Assembly (NCBI GenBank): GCA_016647705.1
Contig: CM028326.1
Coordinates: forward strand, 19,724,401-19,788,400
DNA: 64,000 nt
From: Eucommia ulmoides
Taxonomy: Eukaryota > Streptophyta > Magnoliopsida > Garryales > Eucommiaceae
Direction: 5' to 3'
Below the pieces are notes generated by a model. That model was given only the letters and a program-made list of their open reading frames with translations, was not told the origin of the DNA and did no database searches. The translations under genes and the position numbers were made by a program. Below, in pieces: positions 47,424 through 57,878 of this stretch. Positions within the stretch are counted from its first letter, which is position 1. Each line of letters begins with the position of its first letter.

Positions 47424-48760
47424 GTGTCATTAAGGAGATCCATTAGGGAAAGGAGAAGTGCGATTTCAGATGAATATATCGTCTTTCTCCAAGAACATGA
47501 GGATGACGTTAGTTTAACAAAAGATGACCCGATCAACTTCTGTCAAGCCATGCGCAGTTCTAACTCTCATATGTGGATTGATGCCATGAAGGACGAGTTA
47601 AAGTCGATGAAAGACAATGACATTTGGGATTACGTTGAGTCACCTGAAGGTACGAAACCCATTTGTTGCAAATGGATATTTAAAATGAAAAGGGATTTGA
47701 AAGGTAACATTAAGAGATATAAAGTTTGTCTAGTCGCCAAAGGCTTTACTCAGAAGGAAGGCATAAACTACAAAGAGATTTTCTCTCCGATATCTTCGAA
47801 AGACTCTTTTATAACTATAATGGCACTGGTGGAAATAAATATATCTTCCTGATATTATATGTCGATGATATTTGCTTGCTAGCAACAATATAGACTTATT
47901 GCACAAAATCAAGAAATTTCTAAAGTAGAAATTCGAGATGAAAGATCTTGGTAACGCCACTTTTGTATTAGGTATCTAGATACTAAGCGATCATTCTCGA
48001 GGTATCCTTGGGTTGTCACAAAAGAGCTATATCGATAAGGTTCTGAGTAGGTTCGACATGAAAGATAGTAAACTAGAAGATACGTATGTGGCTAAAGGAG
48101 ACAAGTTTAGTCTCAATTAGTGCCCCAATAATGATCTTGAAAGGAAAAAGATGCAAAATATTCCTTATGCATCAGCAGTAGGGAGTCTAATGTACGCTCA
48201 AGTCTGTACTCGTCCTGACATAGCATTTATAGTGGGAGTTTTGAACATATACTTGAGTGATTCAGGTATGCAACATTGGAAGGGAGCCAAACGCGTGATA
48301 CGTTATTTAAGGAGAACAAAAGACTATATGCTTACTTATCGGAGATTAAACAATTTAGAGATCATCGGGTTCTCTGACTCCTATTTTGTGGGATGCCAGG
48401 ATAATAGTTGCGCCACATCAAGCTACATCTTTATATTGGCTGGAAGAGCTATGTTATGGAAGTCTGCTAGGTAGACTCTCATAGCTTCTTCAATCATGAC
48501 AACAAAATTTATTGCTTGCTATAAGGCGTCCAATAATGGAATATGGTTTTGCAACTTTGTCACTAGGCTGCGTGTGGTAAATGGTATTGAAAGGCCATTA
48601 AAGATTTATTGTGACAATAACTCAGCGGTGTTTTACTCCAACAACAACAGGAGCTCGATGAAGTCGAAATTTATCGACATCTAATTTCTGGTTGTTAAGG
48701 AGAAAGTTCACGATAAACAGATTTCTATAGAACATATATGAACAAATTCAATGCTAGCAG
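47424..48760 (+). pseudogene. RT and RNase H part of copia pol, with an internal deletion
   Basis: RT begins with SLRRSIRERR, WIDAMKDELKSM and PICCKWIFKMKRD and runs to SPISSKDSFITIMAL at 47837. It then jumps directly to KYIFLILYVDDICLL (about 47845-47885), so roughly 100 residues of the palm and fingers are missing although the YVDD box remains. RNase H follows (IIGFSDSYFVGCQD near 48360-48405, KFIACYKASN, YCDNNSAV near 48609-48632) to about 48760. There are several stops. Confidence 0.82.
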
Positions 48761-49259
48761 ACCCATTAACCAATGGCTTAACCCCTAAGGTCTTTTATGA
48801 GCACACCACTCACATGGGTGTTATTTCTGGAAATACTTTGGTTTAGTGGAAGCCATTTTTGTTTTGTGTTTGACTTTATAGATTGTTTAAGTTTTCTGTA
48901 GAATAAAGTTGATGGTTTATAATTTTTTGTTGTTTGCAAGGTTCGCATTACATTAAGGATTTTGGATTGATCTTAGTAAAGACTAATGTATGACCAGTTG
49001 GAAATAGGCATGTCTGAGATCATATTGCATGTAATTTCTATGCTACTCATCCACATCTGATCTATGTCATTGAGTGTATTAGTATGGTGGTTTAGTCACG
49101 ATCGTATTGTGATAAAAGCCACGGTAATTTCATTACTGGTTTATGAGATGAACTAGATTGTTTGAGGAGAAATCTAAGGATAAATAACATATGGACGCGT
49201 GCCTAAGGAATTTTGTGATATAATTGTTTCAGGATCAATATGTAGTCCAAGTGAGAGAT

Positions 49260-49769
49260 TGTTAGGAAATTTTATTTCCTAATCTATATTGGCTAATATA
49301 TTATTATTTCTCAATTATATTTGCTATTTAAATTAATGGTCTAAAATTAAATAATCTAATAAATATGGGTAAACCCGTAAACTACTTAAAAGAATGTGAG
49401 TTAAAATATGTAGATACCAGAAACTAGTGGGGTGATTAGGGGATTATGTGAACCCTAATCACACTCTATATATAGAAAAGTTAGGGTCATGATCCCCAAT
49501 ACACCAAAATTAAACAACGACTCCCTTCTCCCTATCTGGAAGAGGAACGACAGTCCCATCGAGGAACTCAGGTGATTTGGTTGAGGAAGATCACATACCT
49601 GCTCGATCCATGCCCTACTCGTGATCGATCGTCGCAGGTTTTCGCATGGGTAATTGATTGTTCACAATGAATCCAGATACGAGATTTACGTGAATATTAA
49701 AACTCTTAATGATTTGACATGTTGCGTTAGATGTTAGAGATTCAGATATATAAGGATTAAATCTCAACA
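49260..49769 (+). repeat. 3' LTR of the copia element (510 bp)
   Basis: It is preceded by the purine tract AAGTGAGAGA at about 49249-49258, starts TGTTAGGAAATTTT and ends CTCAACA. Confidence 0.92.
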
Positions 49770-49978
49770 CATACAACCACAAATAGCTCAAGATTAAACA
49801 ATCTTAGTATGATAACAATTTCAAAAAGAGAATTAGAGAGATCTCCCCCCTGAAATTAACTCAAAATAGACCCAAAGAAAACTGTATATAGAGAGATCTA
49901 AAACCGATCTCCACCATTTAGAATATAAATCTGTGTCATGAACATGCTGATCAAATTTAAACAAAATCAAACTATTGA

Positions 49979-50642
49979 GGCCCCGTTTGGTAACCATTTC
50001 CATCTCATTCCATTCCCAGATTTTTGGAAATTTTGTTTGGGAATAGCGTTTGGTAATTTTTGTTTCCGTTTCCATTTCATTCTCATTTGAGAATTGTGCC
50101 CACTTTTTTCTTAAGAAATGAGAAACAAAAAAAAGTTGTTTCTCATTATTCCTATTCCATTCCCAAAACCCATGATCACTATTCACCTACCGGTCGCCCG
50201 CCGCCCGCCGCCGGCCACCGCCCGCCGCCGCCGGTCATCTCCGGCGACCGTCGCCGGTCACCGGCCGACAGGAATTTTCCGGCCACTTCCGGCAGTCGCC
50301 GGCGACGGCGCCACCGCCGTCCGGTCATTGCCGGCGGGAGCACCGCCGTCTTCGACGCCTGAGAACCGTTGCCGGCGGGGCGGCGCCAGCGCTGCCGGAG
50401 CACCGCCGGCTGGCCGGCGACAGCGCCACCGCCGTCAGGCCAAAACTGAAAAGAGAAAAAAAAAACAAAAAGATTTTAGGATAAAATCGTTACCAAACAC
50501 AATTCCCTTCCCAAAAAAAATAAAAAATTATCGTTACCAAACGCAATTCTACTCCCAAAAAGAAAACAAAATTCCCATCCCATCCCATCTCATTCCCATC
50601 CCACTGCTGGAATTGAAACAGAAACGGTTACCAAACGCCACC
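49979..50642. mobile_element. PIF/Harbinger-like MITE with a GC-rich core
   Basis: The left end GGCCCCGTTTGGTAACC and the inverse right end GGTGGCGTTTGGTAACC are flanked by TGA on both sides (49976-49978 and 50643-50645), a possible 3-bp duplication. The arms repeat the CGTTTGGTAAC motif several times. The core 50185-50440 is very GC-rich (CCGCCGCCGGC words), unlike anything nearby, which suggests captured host sequence. No transposase. Confidence 0.65.
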
Positions 50643-50645
50643 TGA

Positions 50646-50703
50646 TTAACCTCTAAATATTCTTTTGATCTAAACTGGATACACAACTCATCTATTTCTC
50701 TAG

Positions 50704-50739
<36 letters not shown>

Positions 50740-51479
50740 CTTCCCTCTATATAGAATTCAACCACAATCAAAGGGTCATCTCCGTAAAGGGAACAACTTT
50801 TTTCATATTAATAGCAGCTAAACATAGTAGCTATGGTTATTTTCATAACAAAGAGAAATCTTAGTAGAAGAGAAAAAGTGAACGAGACTTTTGTAAAAAA
50901 AAAAATTAAGGAAGTTTATTTATTTATTTTTTTTCCATATTGGGCTGTAAATTGGTATTAAACTTATCAAAGGGTTTTAATATTTTTTCAAAACTCTATA
51001 AACCTTATGAAAGATACAAACATATTTGTTCTCATTCAACTATTGTTACGTTCTATATTGACGGTCAAAATTTCTCTAAAATATCTATTTCAAAAATTAA
51101 GGAGCAGTTATCACATTTAATTGAAATAAAAATTCTTGTAAATAATCAAACGGTTAATCTAATTTGTTTTACTATTTTTTTGATTAACTTACACAACCAT
51201 GATCGCATAGTTTAGTAATTCAAAATGACACATCAATTATATTTCTTTATCAAAACAACATAGTCCATGTTGAATTCACCACGTGAAAAACAAATCGGCT
51301 TGTGTGGAATTCATCATGAATGAAGATGTCATTTTGAAACTATTATTTAGACGAATGCGTTTGATCAAATCACGTAAAAGAGTAATTGAAATGTAATTAT
51401 TTGTGATTATATTAAGAGATGATTAATGAAATTTTAATTGGTAACCGTCCCTTCTTTGGGGTATATATTTTTGGTACAT
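50646..51479. other. End of an older copia LTR, then AT-rich intergenic DNA
   Basis: Positions 50646-50760 continue the split LTR, and (CT)n lies at about 50709-50734. From 50760 on nothing is recognised. Confidence 0.4.
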
Positions 51480-51690
51480 ACATCGAACCCTTGGTTGGCT
51501 AATCCTTGATCAATCCCTCCCTTTGTGCTTATTGAGTTAGAGTAGTTGTAATTTGTGCTCTGATACCAGTATAGGATGAATTTGGGCTTCCCTCAACTCC
51601 AAAAATTAACTCATGAGGTGAGATTTTCCCTAATACTTATAACCTGACTACCAACCCCTTCTATATTCGATGTGAGATAAACACCAGTAC
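51480..51690 (-). mobile_element. Partial TRIM, second family (one LTR and PBS)
   Basis: It is related to 23950-24176. GCTCTGATACCA at 51557-51568 is a perfect PBS complement, followed by an LTR-like stretch (AACTCATGAGGTGAGATTTTCC ... GATGTGAGATAAAC). The other LTR is missing. Confidence 0.55.
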
Positions 51691-52620
51691 CTTTATATGA
51701 AATCAAAATATTATTTTTCCAATATTTAATAGTTGTAAATATGGTTATCTAAAAAAAATAAAAAATAAAATATATGACATGAACGAATCTGGTCCGTTTA
51801 GAAAAAATGTATTTGTTGAAAAACAACCATAATTACACTATATTTGAGATATAATATAGGACAAATTACACTTTTCACTCTTAAAGATGGAGCAAGGTTC
51901 AAGTTGTTCTTGTGATTTGTAAAGTAACACAGTTGATACCTTCATGTTTTACTTTCATTTTAGTTGTTCTATAGCAAATGGGCCAAACATATGCACGTGA
52001 CTAGATTTTTGGGCATTTCTCAAGGTGGCTATTAAAATTTCCACCAAAAGACATTTTTTTTTTTTAATCACATTTCTAATATCGTTTAGAGCTTACTGAA
52101 TTTTGTAAAATTAATCCAAACAATCGTGAATTTTTAGAATTTGCACGCGTTGCTTTATAAATTATAAAGATCACTAAAAGGCATGAATACATCCTAAACT
52201 TCAAGGGCTAGAAACGTCTTTTTCCCTGTAATATAATGCGAACACAATTGGACTACTCTAGAGATTGGGTTAACAAATGGAAAAAATGTTTTTTTATTTT
52301 TATGTTTTAGGAATAAGGTATGTTTAGATCAGTTTACTCACCTCGACTAATTATTTCACTGGATGATTTTATAAGTCCAGTCTTCCACATCAACGTGGTG
52401 CATTTATGATTAAATTTCAAATTTAATTTTTATAGTATTCTTCGCGAGAGTTGAACTATAATTGAGAATAAAAATAGACACATTTCCTTAGTTAACACAT
52501 TTGGGTACAAATAGAAAAAAGAATAATAAATATATTTCTTTTGTTTTTTCCCATTCAACGAATAGGTAACGCCTGATTGACCGAAACAATTCGATGTCAC
52601 CCGTAGAAGTTTGCATTGTT
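51691..52620. other. Intergenic DNA upstream of the syntaxin gene
   Basis: AT-rich. A fragment near 52305-52500 is related to the tandem units at 29640-30767. There is no gene, and a clear TATA box for the syntaxin is not seen. Confidence 0.45.
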
Positions 52621-52734
52621 GTTCAACGCTTACTTCCCTTCCATGTAAATAAAAAAATCGAATTCGGTTTCTCTCTCAGCTTCCTCTGTTTCTTTCTCCC
52701 AGACGCCTTTACTCTCTCCGCGATTTGATCAAAG

Positions 52735-55700
52735 ATGAACGACCTGCTCGCCGTAAGTGTTCTCCGAATCTCTCCTCTACTCTTAATTTTGAAATTTTTG
52801 TACTCTTGATTCTTCGATTTTCGATAGGTGTTAATTAAGACATAAATACTCGTCCTTTTCAATATCAACTCAACCATTTACTGCTGATTTTTCTGCGTTA
52901 TCGTTTCAATTTTACCTTAATTTCCTCGGAACTGCTGTTTGAGTCTTCTTCTCTAACAGGAATTCTTGATCGCGAAGGTTGTTTTCATTAAATAACTTGA
53001 TTTTTGTATGTTTCGTTGCGACACAAAACATTAGGACAACGCTGATTTATTTGTTTCGAATGCTGTTTTTACATGTTCCTTGACTTTTCGGAACTATTTC
53101 TCTCATGAATACTGGTTCTTGTAATGGAATCAATTGTCCATTTTTGGTCCTTAAACCTCATATTTTAAGGTTGTTTTGGACTGTGTCGATTATTTTGACA
53201 GGAATCATCTGTAAGTGATGCCAGAGAGCGTCCTTACCGAGTACCCGATATTGAGATGGGTAGCCATCTTCCTTCCGACCAGGGAATGGAAGCTTTCAAC
53301 AGGCAGGTATGTCCATGTCCTGATCAGTTATACGAGGTTTCAATTTTCTATACTGTAATAAAGAGAATACCATGTGACAAAGAAGTAACATCACATTTTT
53401 ATCCTCTTATGAATCTTCTTCTATCATCTTATGTAGATACAAGAGGTTGAGAAACATGTGGAGAAGCTTTCTGGATTACTTAAGAAACTCAAGGTATGCA
53501 AAACAAATTCAGTCCCACATTGATTTCTTGAGAGTTGGAATCTCCTAACATGGTTTCAAAATCAAGGTTATGGTTTCAAATCATCCGTGCGAACCAAAGG
53601 TTACACTTCAGGGTGGTGTTAAATTCCTATCTCATGTCATTTTTTCGAGAGTTCCCAGACTACTATTTTTATATGAACAAAATGAGTTACTTCACTTAGT
53701 ATCATCCACTTAGTATCATATGATTTTAAGTTAGAATCTCCTAACATATTATTTGAGCCAAGGTTATGATAATTTTTTTGTGGTTAAATCATCCGTGCAA
53801 ACCGGGGATTACACTTAAGGATAGTGTTAAATTCCTGTCTCACATGTCGATTTTTCGAGAGTGCCCAAACCATTATATAAACAAAAGCAGTTATTCCACT
53901 TAGTACAATATGGTTTTAAGTTGGGAATCTCCTAAAAATCCTAATGTTTGTTTTCAATTATTACTTCTTGGCACTTGCAATTTGGTTCTGTAGCCTAAAC
54001 TCATGACGCTTTGCTTTTATTCAGGATGCTAATGAAGAGTCTAAATCTGTCACTAAAGCATCCGCCATGAAAGGTGAACTTTCTTTCTCTCACATGAACT
54101 CCATATCTTTGAAAATTCTGAGTTTTTCTTTTTCTTTTTTATATTGTTTTCAGCAATCAGGAAGCGGATGGAGAAGGATGTTGATGAAGTGGGAAAGATT
54201 GCACGTGGTGTTAAAGCTAAACTCGAAGCGATCAATAAAGACGTATTCCGTTTTTTTCTTTTTTTCTTTTTTAATTTGTTTTCGGATAGATGTGGCTATC
54301 AATTATGATCCTGTACTACTTTAACCGTTTCCAACTACCTCTCTAGAACTTGGCCAATCGGCAGAAGCCTGGTTGCGGGAAGGGAACAGGCGTTGATCGA
54401 TCAAGGACAAACATGGCAAAGTGCGTTTTAGATTTAGAATTTGTATTAATGTTGAATTATTTCCTAATATTTTGTTTAAATTTTTTTTATTTCAGTTCCT
54501 TAACGAAGAAGTTCAGAGATTTAATGGCGGAGTTTCAGGTTTATATTTCATAACCAGTCTTCCGGTAGTTAATTATGGCCCCGTTTGGTTGTCCTTCAAT
54601 TTACAAATTTTACCATTTTCAATTATACAATTTGTGATTTGTTATTGTTTTTTGTTTTGCTGCAAGATTTAAAAATACTTAAATTAGCCAGTTAACCATT
54701 TTAGTTCTAGTTCAAATATTATTTTCTTTTGTAAGTGGAGTAAAATATAATTCAAGAATTTAACTAAACTGAAACAATGCTACGTTTATGTTGAATCCTA
54801 CATCGATGTTGGGCACTTCCCCCAATATCCGTTCGCAATGGTTTGTCAAAAGTCCACGCTACACGTGAGGGGACGTGTTGAATGCCACTTTGCTTGTGTT
54901 ACCTAACCGTGAACTATGTATTGAATCCTAGGGCAATACTCATCTTACAAGATGTCTTTTGAGAGTGACTTAGGCCTACATTGGGTTCCTACAATTTCTT
55001 TGTTCAAACGAACAACATGTACATTTGATTAAATCATAGGTAAATGGAAAAATATAAAAAATAAGATAATTTAGACAACCAAACGGGCCATATGTAAATA
55101 TTTTCCGTAGTCTCATGAATCCACATCCTATCAGACGTTGAGACAAATGATAGATGACGAATATCGTGAGGTTGTAGAGCGAAGGGTAATCACGGGTACG
55201 AAAATTTCTGGCTTCACATTGAATCGTTAACATATTTTAAATTTGATCATATTTTGCTTTTATAATGTTCTAAATTTTTTATGAATGAGGCAGTCACTGG
55301 GACGAGACCAGATGAAGAGGTGAGGCTTATTTTTCGTTATTACTTATTAGTATTGGTTTCCAAATTGATATGGATAAGGCTCTATTTGGCTTAAATTTGG
55401 TGGTGGTGGTGGCAGACGATTAATCACCTTATAGAAACGGGAAACAGTGAACAAATCTTCCAGAAGGCCATTCAAGAAACTGGTCGAGGACAGGTGCTTG
55501 ATTTTTTTTTTTCACCCCTAATTCTGTAGTATTCTTGCTTCGTTCCTGTATAGAAGAACTTAGAACGGGTGAGACATGAAATGGGAGCACACTGTCACGC
55601 CGTCACCCGTTCTCTGATCTTTTTAATATTAAAAAACAAGGTTATGATTGGATTATCTAGGTGCCCTCTGATTAGTGTTTTTGTCCCTGATTTGGTGTTT

Positions 55701-56840
55701 CCTTTACCAAAATCTTGAAACAGAAATAAAAATTTAGGTGGCGTCTAGTCTAGTTAGTGTTTCTGCTTTTTTGTTTCTACTTCCAATAACCTGGGATGGG
55801 AATTCTATTTCCAATTTGGAGTATTCCTGGAATAGAAACATGTTTGTAAGGACCATTGTCTTAAAATTGATTCTTTTAAATTTATGAGAACAGAAACAAG
55901 AAACACGTTTACTTGCAACATTTGTTGTTTATTTTTTTTATTTATTATTTTTTTTTAAATGTATGGTGGCTGGCGTGGTGGTGGTGGTGGGAATAATTTT
56001 GTGGAGGTAAATAGGAATCAACATTTTTTTGTCTCACATTCTTGAGAAATTCAGGAATTACTTCTAAAATTTTGGGAACAAAAACGTATTTACCAAACGA
56101 GTTTCTGTACAATATACATTAATTCCAAAAATTTTGGAAGCGGGAACAAAAAGAATAACAAACGGGGTTTTATGTGTCTGTTCTGTCCCAAGAAATGTGT
56201 TATAAAATTCTGGGTACGAAGATATAAGCCAGATGTCTTTTCCTCTTTATCTATTTTTGTTTCATGTTTTTTGGAAAAAAAAATACGAACCAAAAGCTGC
56301 CGTATTTCCTGTCTAGTATTTGAGAGCATTTGGTTTTTCAGGTGCAAAATACCCTGGAAGAGATTCAAGAGAGACACGACGCGGTTAAGGAAATTGAGAG
56401 GAAGCTTATGGACCTACATCAGGTAAGTAAATTTGCACCTGAAAATTGAACAAACTCGTACCATGATACTGCAAATTTTCCCACTCGTTTGATATGAAAT
56501 ATTGGGTCATATGATAGATTTACCTTGACATGGCGGTTCTAGTTGAGGCTCAAGGAGACATACTGGACAACATCGAAAGCCAGGTTCCATTTTCTCTTAA
56601 CCTTATTCATTGTAAATCATTAGTTTTTTTGATCGAAACAATGTTTGAATGTTGTCTTCTGTTCTTGTTGTTGTTAAGGTAACGAATGCAGTGGATCATG
56701 TCCAGTCGGGGAATACTGCCCTTCAGAAAGCAAAGAGACTTCAGAAGAGCTCCAGAAAATGTATGTGTATAGCCATCATTATACTCTTGATCATTGCAGC
56801 TATTATTGTTGTTAGCATCCGACCTTGGAGGAGTGCTTGA
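52735..56840 (+). CDS. SYP132: Plant Qa-SNARE syntaxin, SYP132-like, 13 exons
   Basis: Exons: 52735-52752, 53202-53306, 53437-53493, 54025-54073, 54154-54242, 54347-54420, 54496-54538, 55135-55195, 55294-55319, 55416-55493, 56342-56422, 56518-56583, 56679-56840. All introns are GT/AG and the joined frame is open for 302 aa, close to the family length of about 304. It starts MNDLLA, as plant plasma-membrane syntaxins do. Visible features are the Habc region, [14 protein letters not shown] (exon 6), [14 protein letters not shown], then the Qa-SNARE helix with [11 protein letters not shown] (zero-layer Gln about residue 239). A C-terminal anchor [16 protein letters not shown] (279-294) follows. 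Known role of the clade: plasma-membrane vesicle fusion in secretion, cytokinesis and symbiosis or defence export. Cys replaces the usual Trp just before the anchor (about residue 277). Paralogue choice (SYP131 or SYP132) is inferred. Confidence 0.93.
53518..53940 (+). repeat. TRIM-related tandem repeat inside syntaxin intron 3
   Basis: Two copies of a block of about 210 bp (GAATCTCCTAACATGG..., CATCCGTGCRAACC, TTTTTCGAGAGTKCCCA) lie in the 531-bp intron between exons 3 and 4. The inverse of this block is the internal domain of the TRIM at 14569-15065 and the array at 57040-57640. Confidence 0.65.
54576..55090. mobile_element. MITE filling syntaxin intron 7
   Basis: The left end GGCCCCGTTTGGTTGTC (54577) and the inverse right end GGCCCGTTTGGTTGTC (55089) are near-perfect inverted repeats. 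The element occupies 515 bp of the 596-bp intron between exons 7 and 8. A TRIM-like block (TGTTGAATCCTACATCG ... TTGGGTTCCTACA, about 54791-54992) is nested inside. The TSD is TA or not resolved. Confidence 0.65.
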
Positions 56841-56903
56841 TTTATTCCTCGTATTACCTCTTTCTTTTTCCGGTTTTGTTGTAAAGCTTGTGGATTGAGG
56901 TTG

Positions 56904-56906
<3 letters not shown>

Positions 56907-56930
<24 letters not shown>
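56907..56930. repeat. Poly(T)/poly(A) tract in the syntaxin 3' region
   Basis: A T run followed by an A run, about 70 bp after the stop codon. Together they could form a hairpin in the 3' UTR. Confidence 0.8.
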
Positions 56931-56934
<4 letters not shown>

Positions 56935-57039
56935 AGAAAACCTTTTTTGGTTTCTCTGTACCCATTTGGCAGACTAGTTGAAAACCTTGAACTATTCGAT
57001 GTTGTAAGATATTTTTTTATACAAATTCTTTGTTGCAAG

Positions 57040-57645
57040 ATTTAGGAGGATGATCCAACTTAAAGCTATATGGTTCAAATGGACTAACTTCTTTGATTTA
57101 TATAGTGGTGGGACAAGAATCTAACATCCGATTTTAAGTACAATTTTCGGTTTGCATGGATAATTTGACTACAAAAGAATGATAGGATATGTATAACTCT
57201 CGGTTTGCAAGGATGATTTGACTACGAGGGAATGAGAGACGAATTCCCTAACATTAGCTCTGATATTATATTCGAAGGTTTCAACTTAAAATCGTATAGT
57301 TTTAAATGGAGTGACTCTTTTGACTTATATAATAGTTCGAGAATTTTTAAGTAATTGATGTGGGATAGGAATTCGACACCCATCCTAAGTTAAACTCCCG
57401 GTTTGCATGGAAATGAATGATTTGATTAAAAAAAAAATGATGAGAAATGTGCAATCTCTGGTTTGCACGGATAATTTGACTATGAGAGAATAAGAGACGA
57501 ATTCTCTGGGAATGAGAGGCCCATAATGTTAGGATCTCCAACTTAAAACCATATGGTTCAAGTGGAGTAATTTATTTGATTTATGTAGTGGTTTGAGAAC
57601 TCTCCAGTGTTCAAGTGTTCAATGTGGGAGAAAAATCTTACGGTA
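57040..57645 (-). repeat. Tandem TRIM-like internal domains between the convergent genes
   Basis: Copies at about 57053-57270, 57280-57535 and a partial one at 57540-57640 each have an AACTTAAARCYATATGGTT, GATTTATATAGTGG, GGTTTGCAYGGATRATTTGAC order, as in the TRIM at 14696-14930. GCTCTGATATTA at about 57258-57269 is a decayed PBS complement. Confidence 0.65.
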
Positions 57646-57878
57646 AGAATAAGAATTGAAAGCTACATAAAATAGTTTACTATTTAGTTGTATTAAAGCA
57701 CAGAACATTAACCAAAAAACAAAGAACGTTTTTTCAATGAAGGCTTCAGAAAGCTGTAACACGGGCCCTAAAAATGCCCAAAATGGCCCTGTCCAAATTA
57801 TTCAAAACAAATTATTGATAAACTGGAGATGAGTTCTCAAGCTCTCTCTCGCGACCTTGTTCCGTAGTGGCTCTCTTA

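Larger units (their letters stand above)
41065..49769 (+). mobile_element. Ty1/copia LTR retrotransposon with two nested insertions
   Basis: LTRs TGTTAGGAA...AACA lie at 41065-41576 and 49260-49769. The flanks carry a perfect CATAC duplication (41060-41064 and 49770-49774). A TGGTATCAGAGT primer-binding site follows the 5' LTR and a purine tract AAGTGAGAGA precedes the 3' LTR. The order gag, protease, integrase, RT, RNase H is that of copia. The leader between the 5' LTR and gag holds two younger insertions, a fold-back LTR derivative (41941-43308) and a hAT-like MITE (44369-44961). Many stops and an RT deletion make the copy inactive. Confidence 0.93.

Noticed and set aside
50118..50645. A 175-codon Pro/Arg-rich frame in the MITE core
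   Set aside because: It arises from CCG repeats in a GC-rich MITE core. There is no start context, domain or sign of selection.
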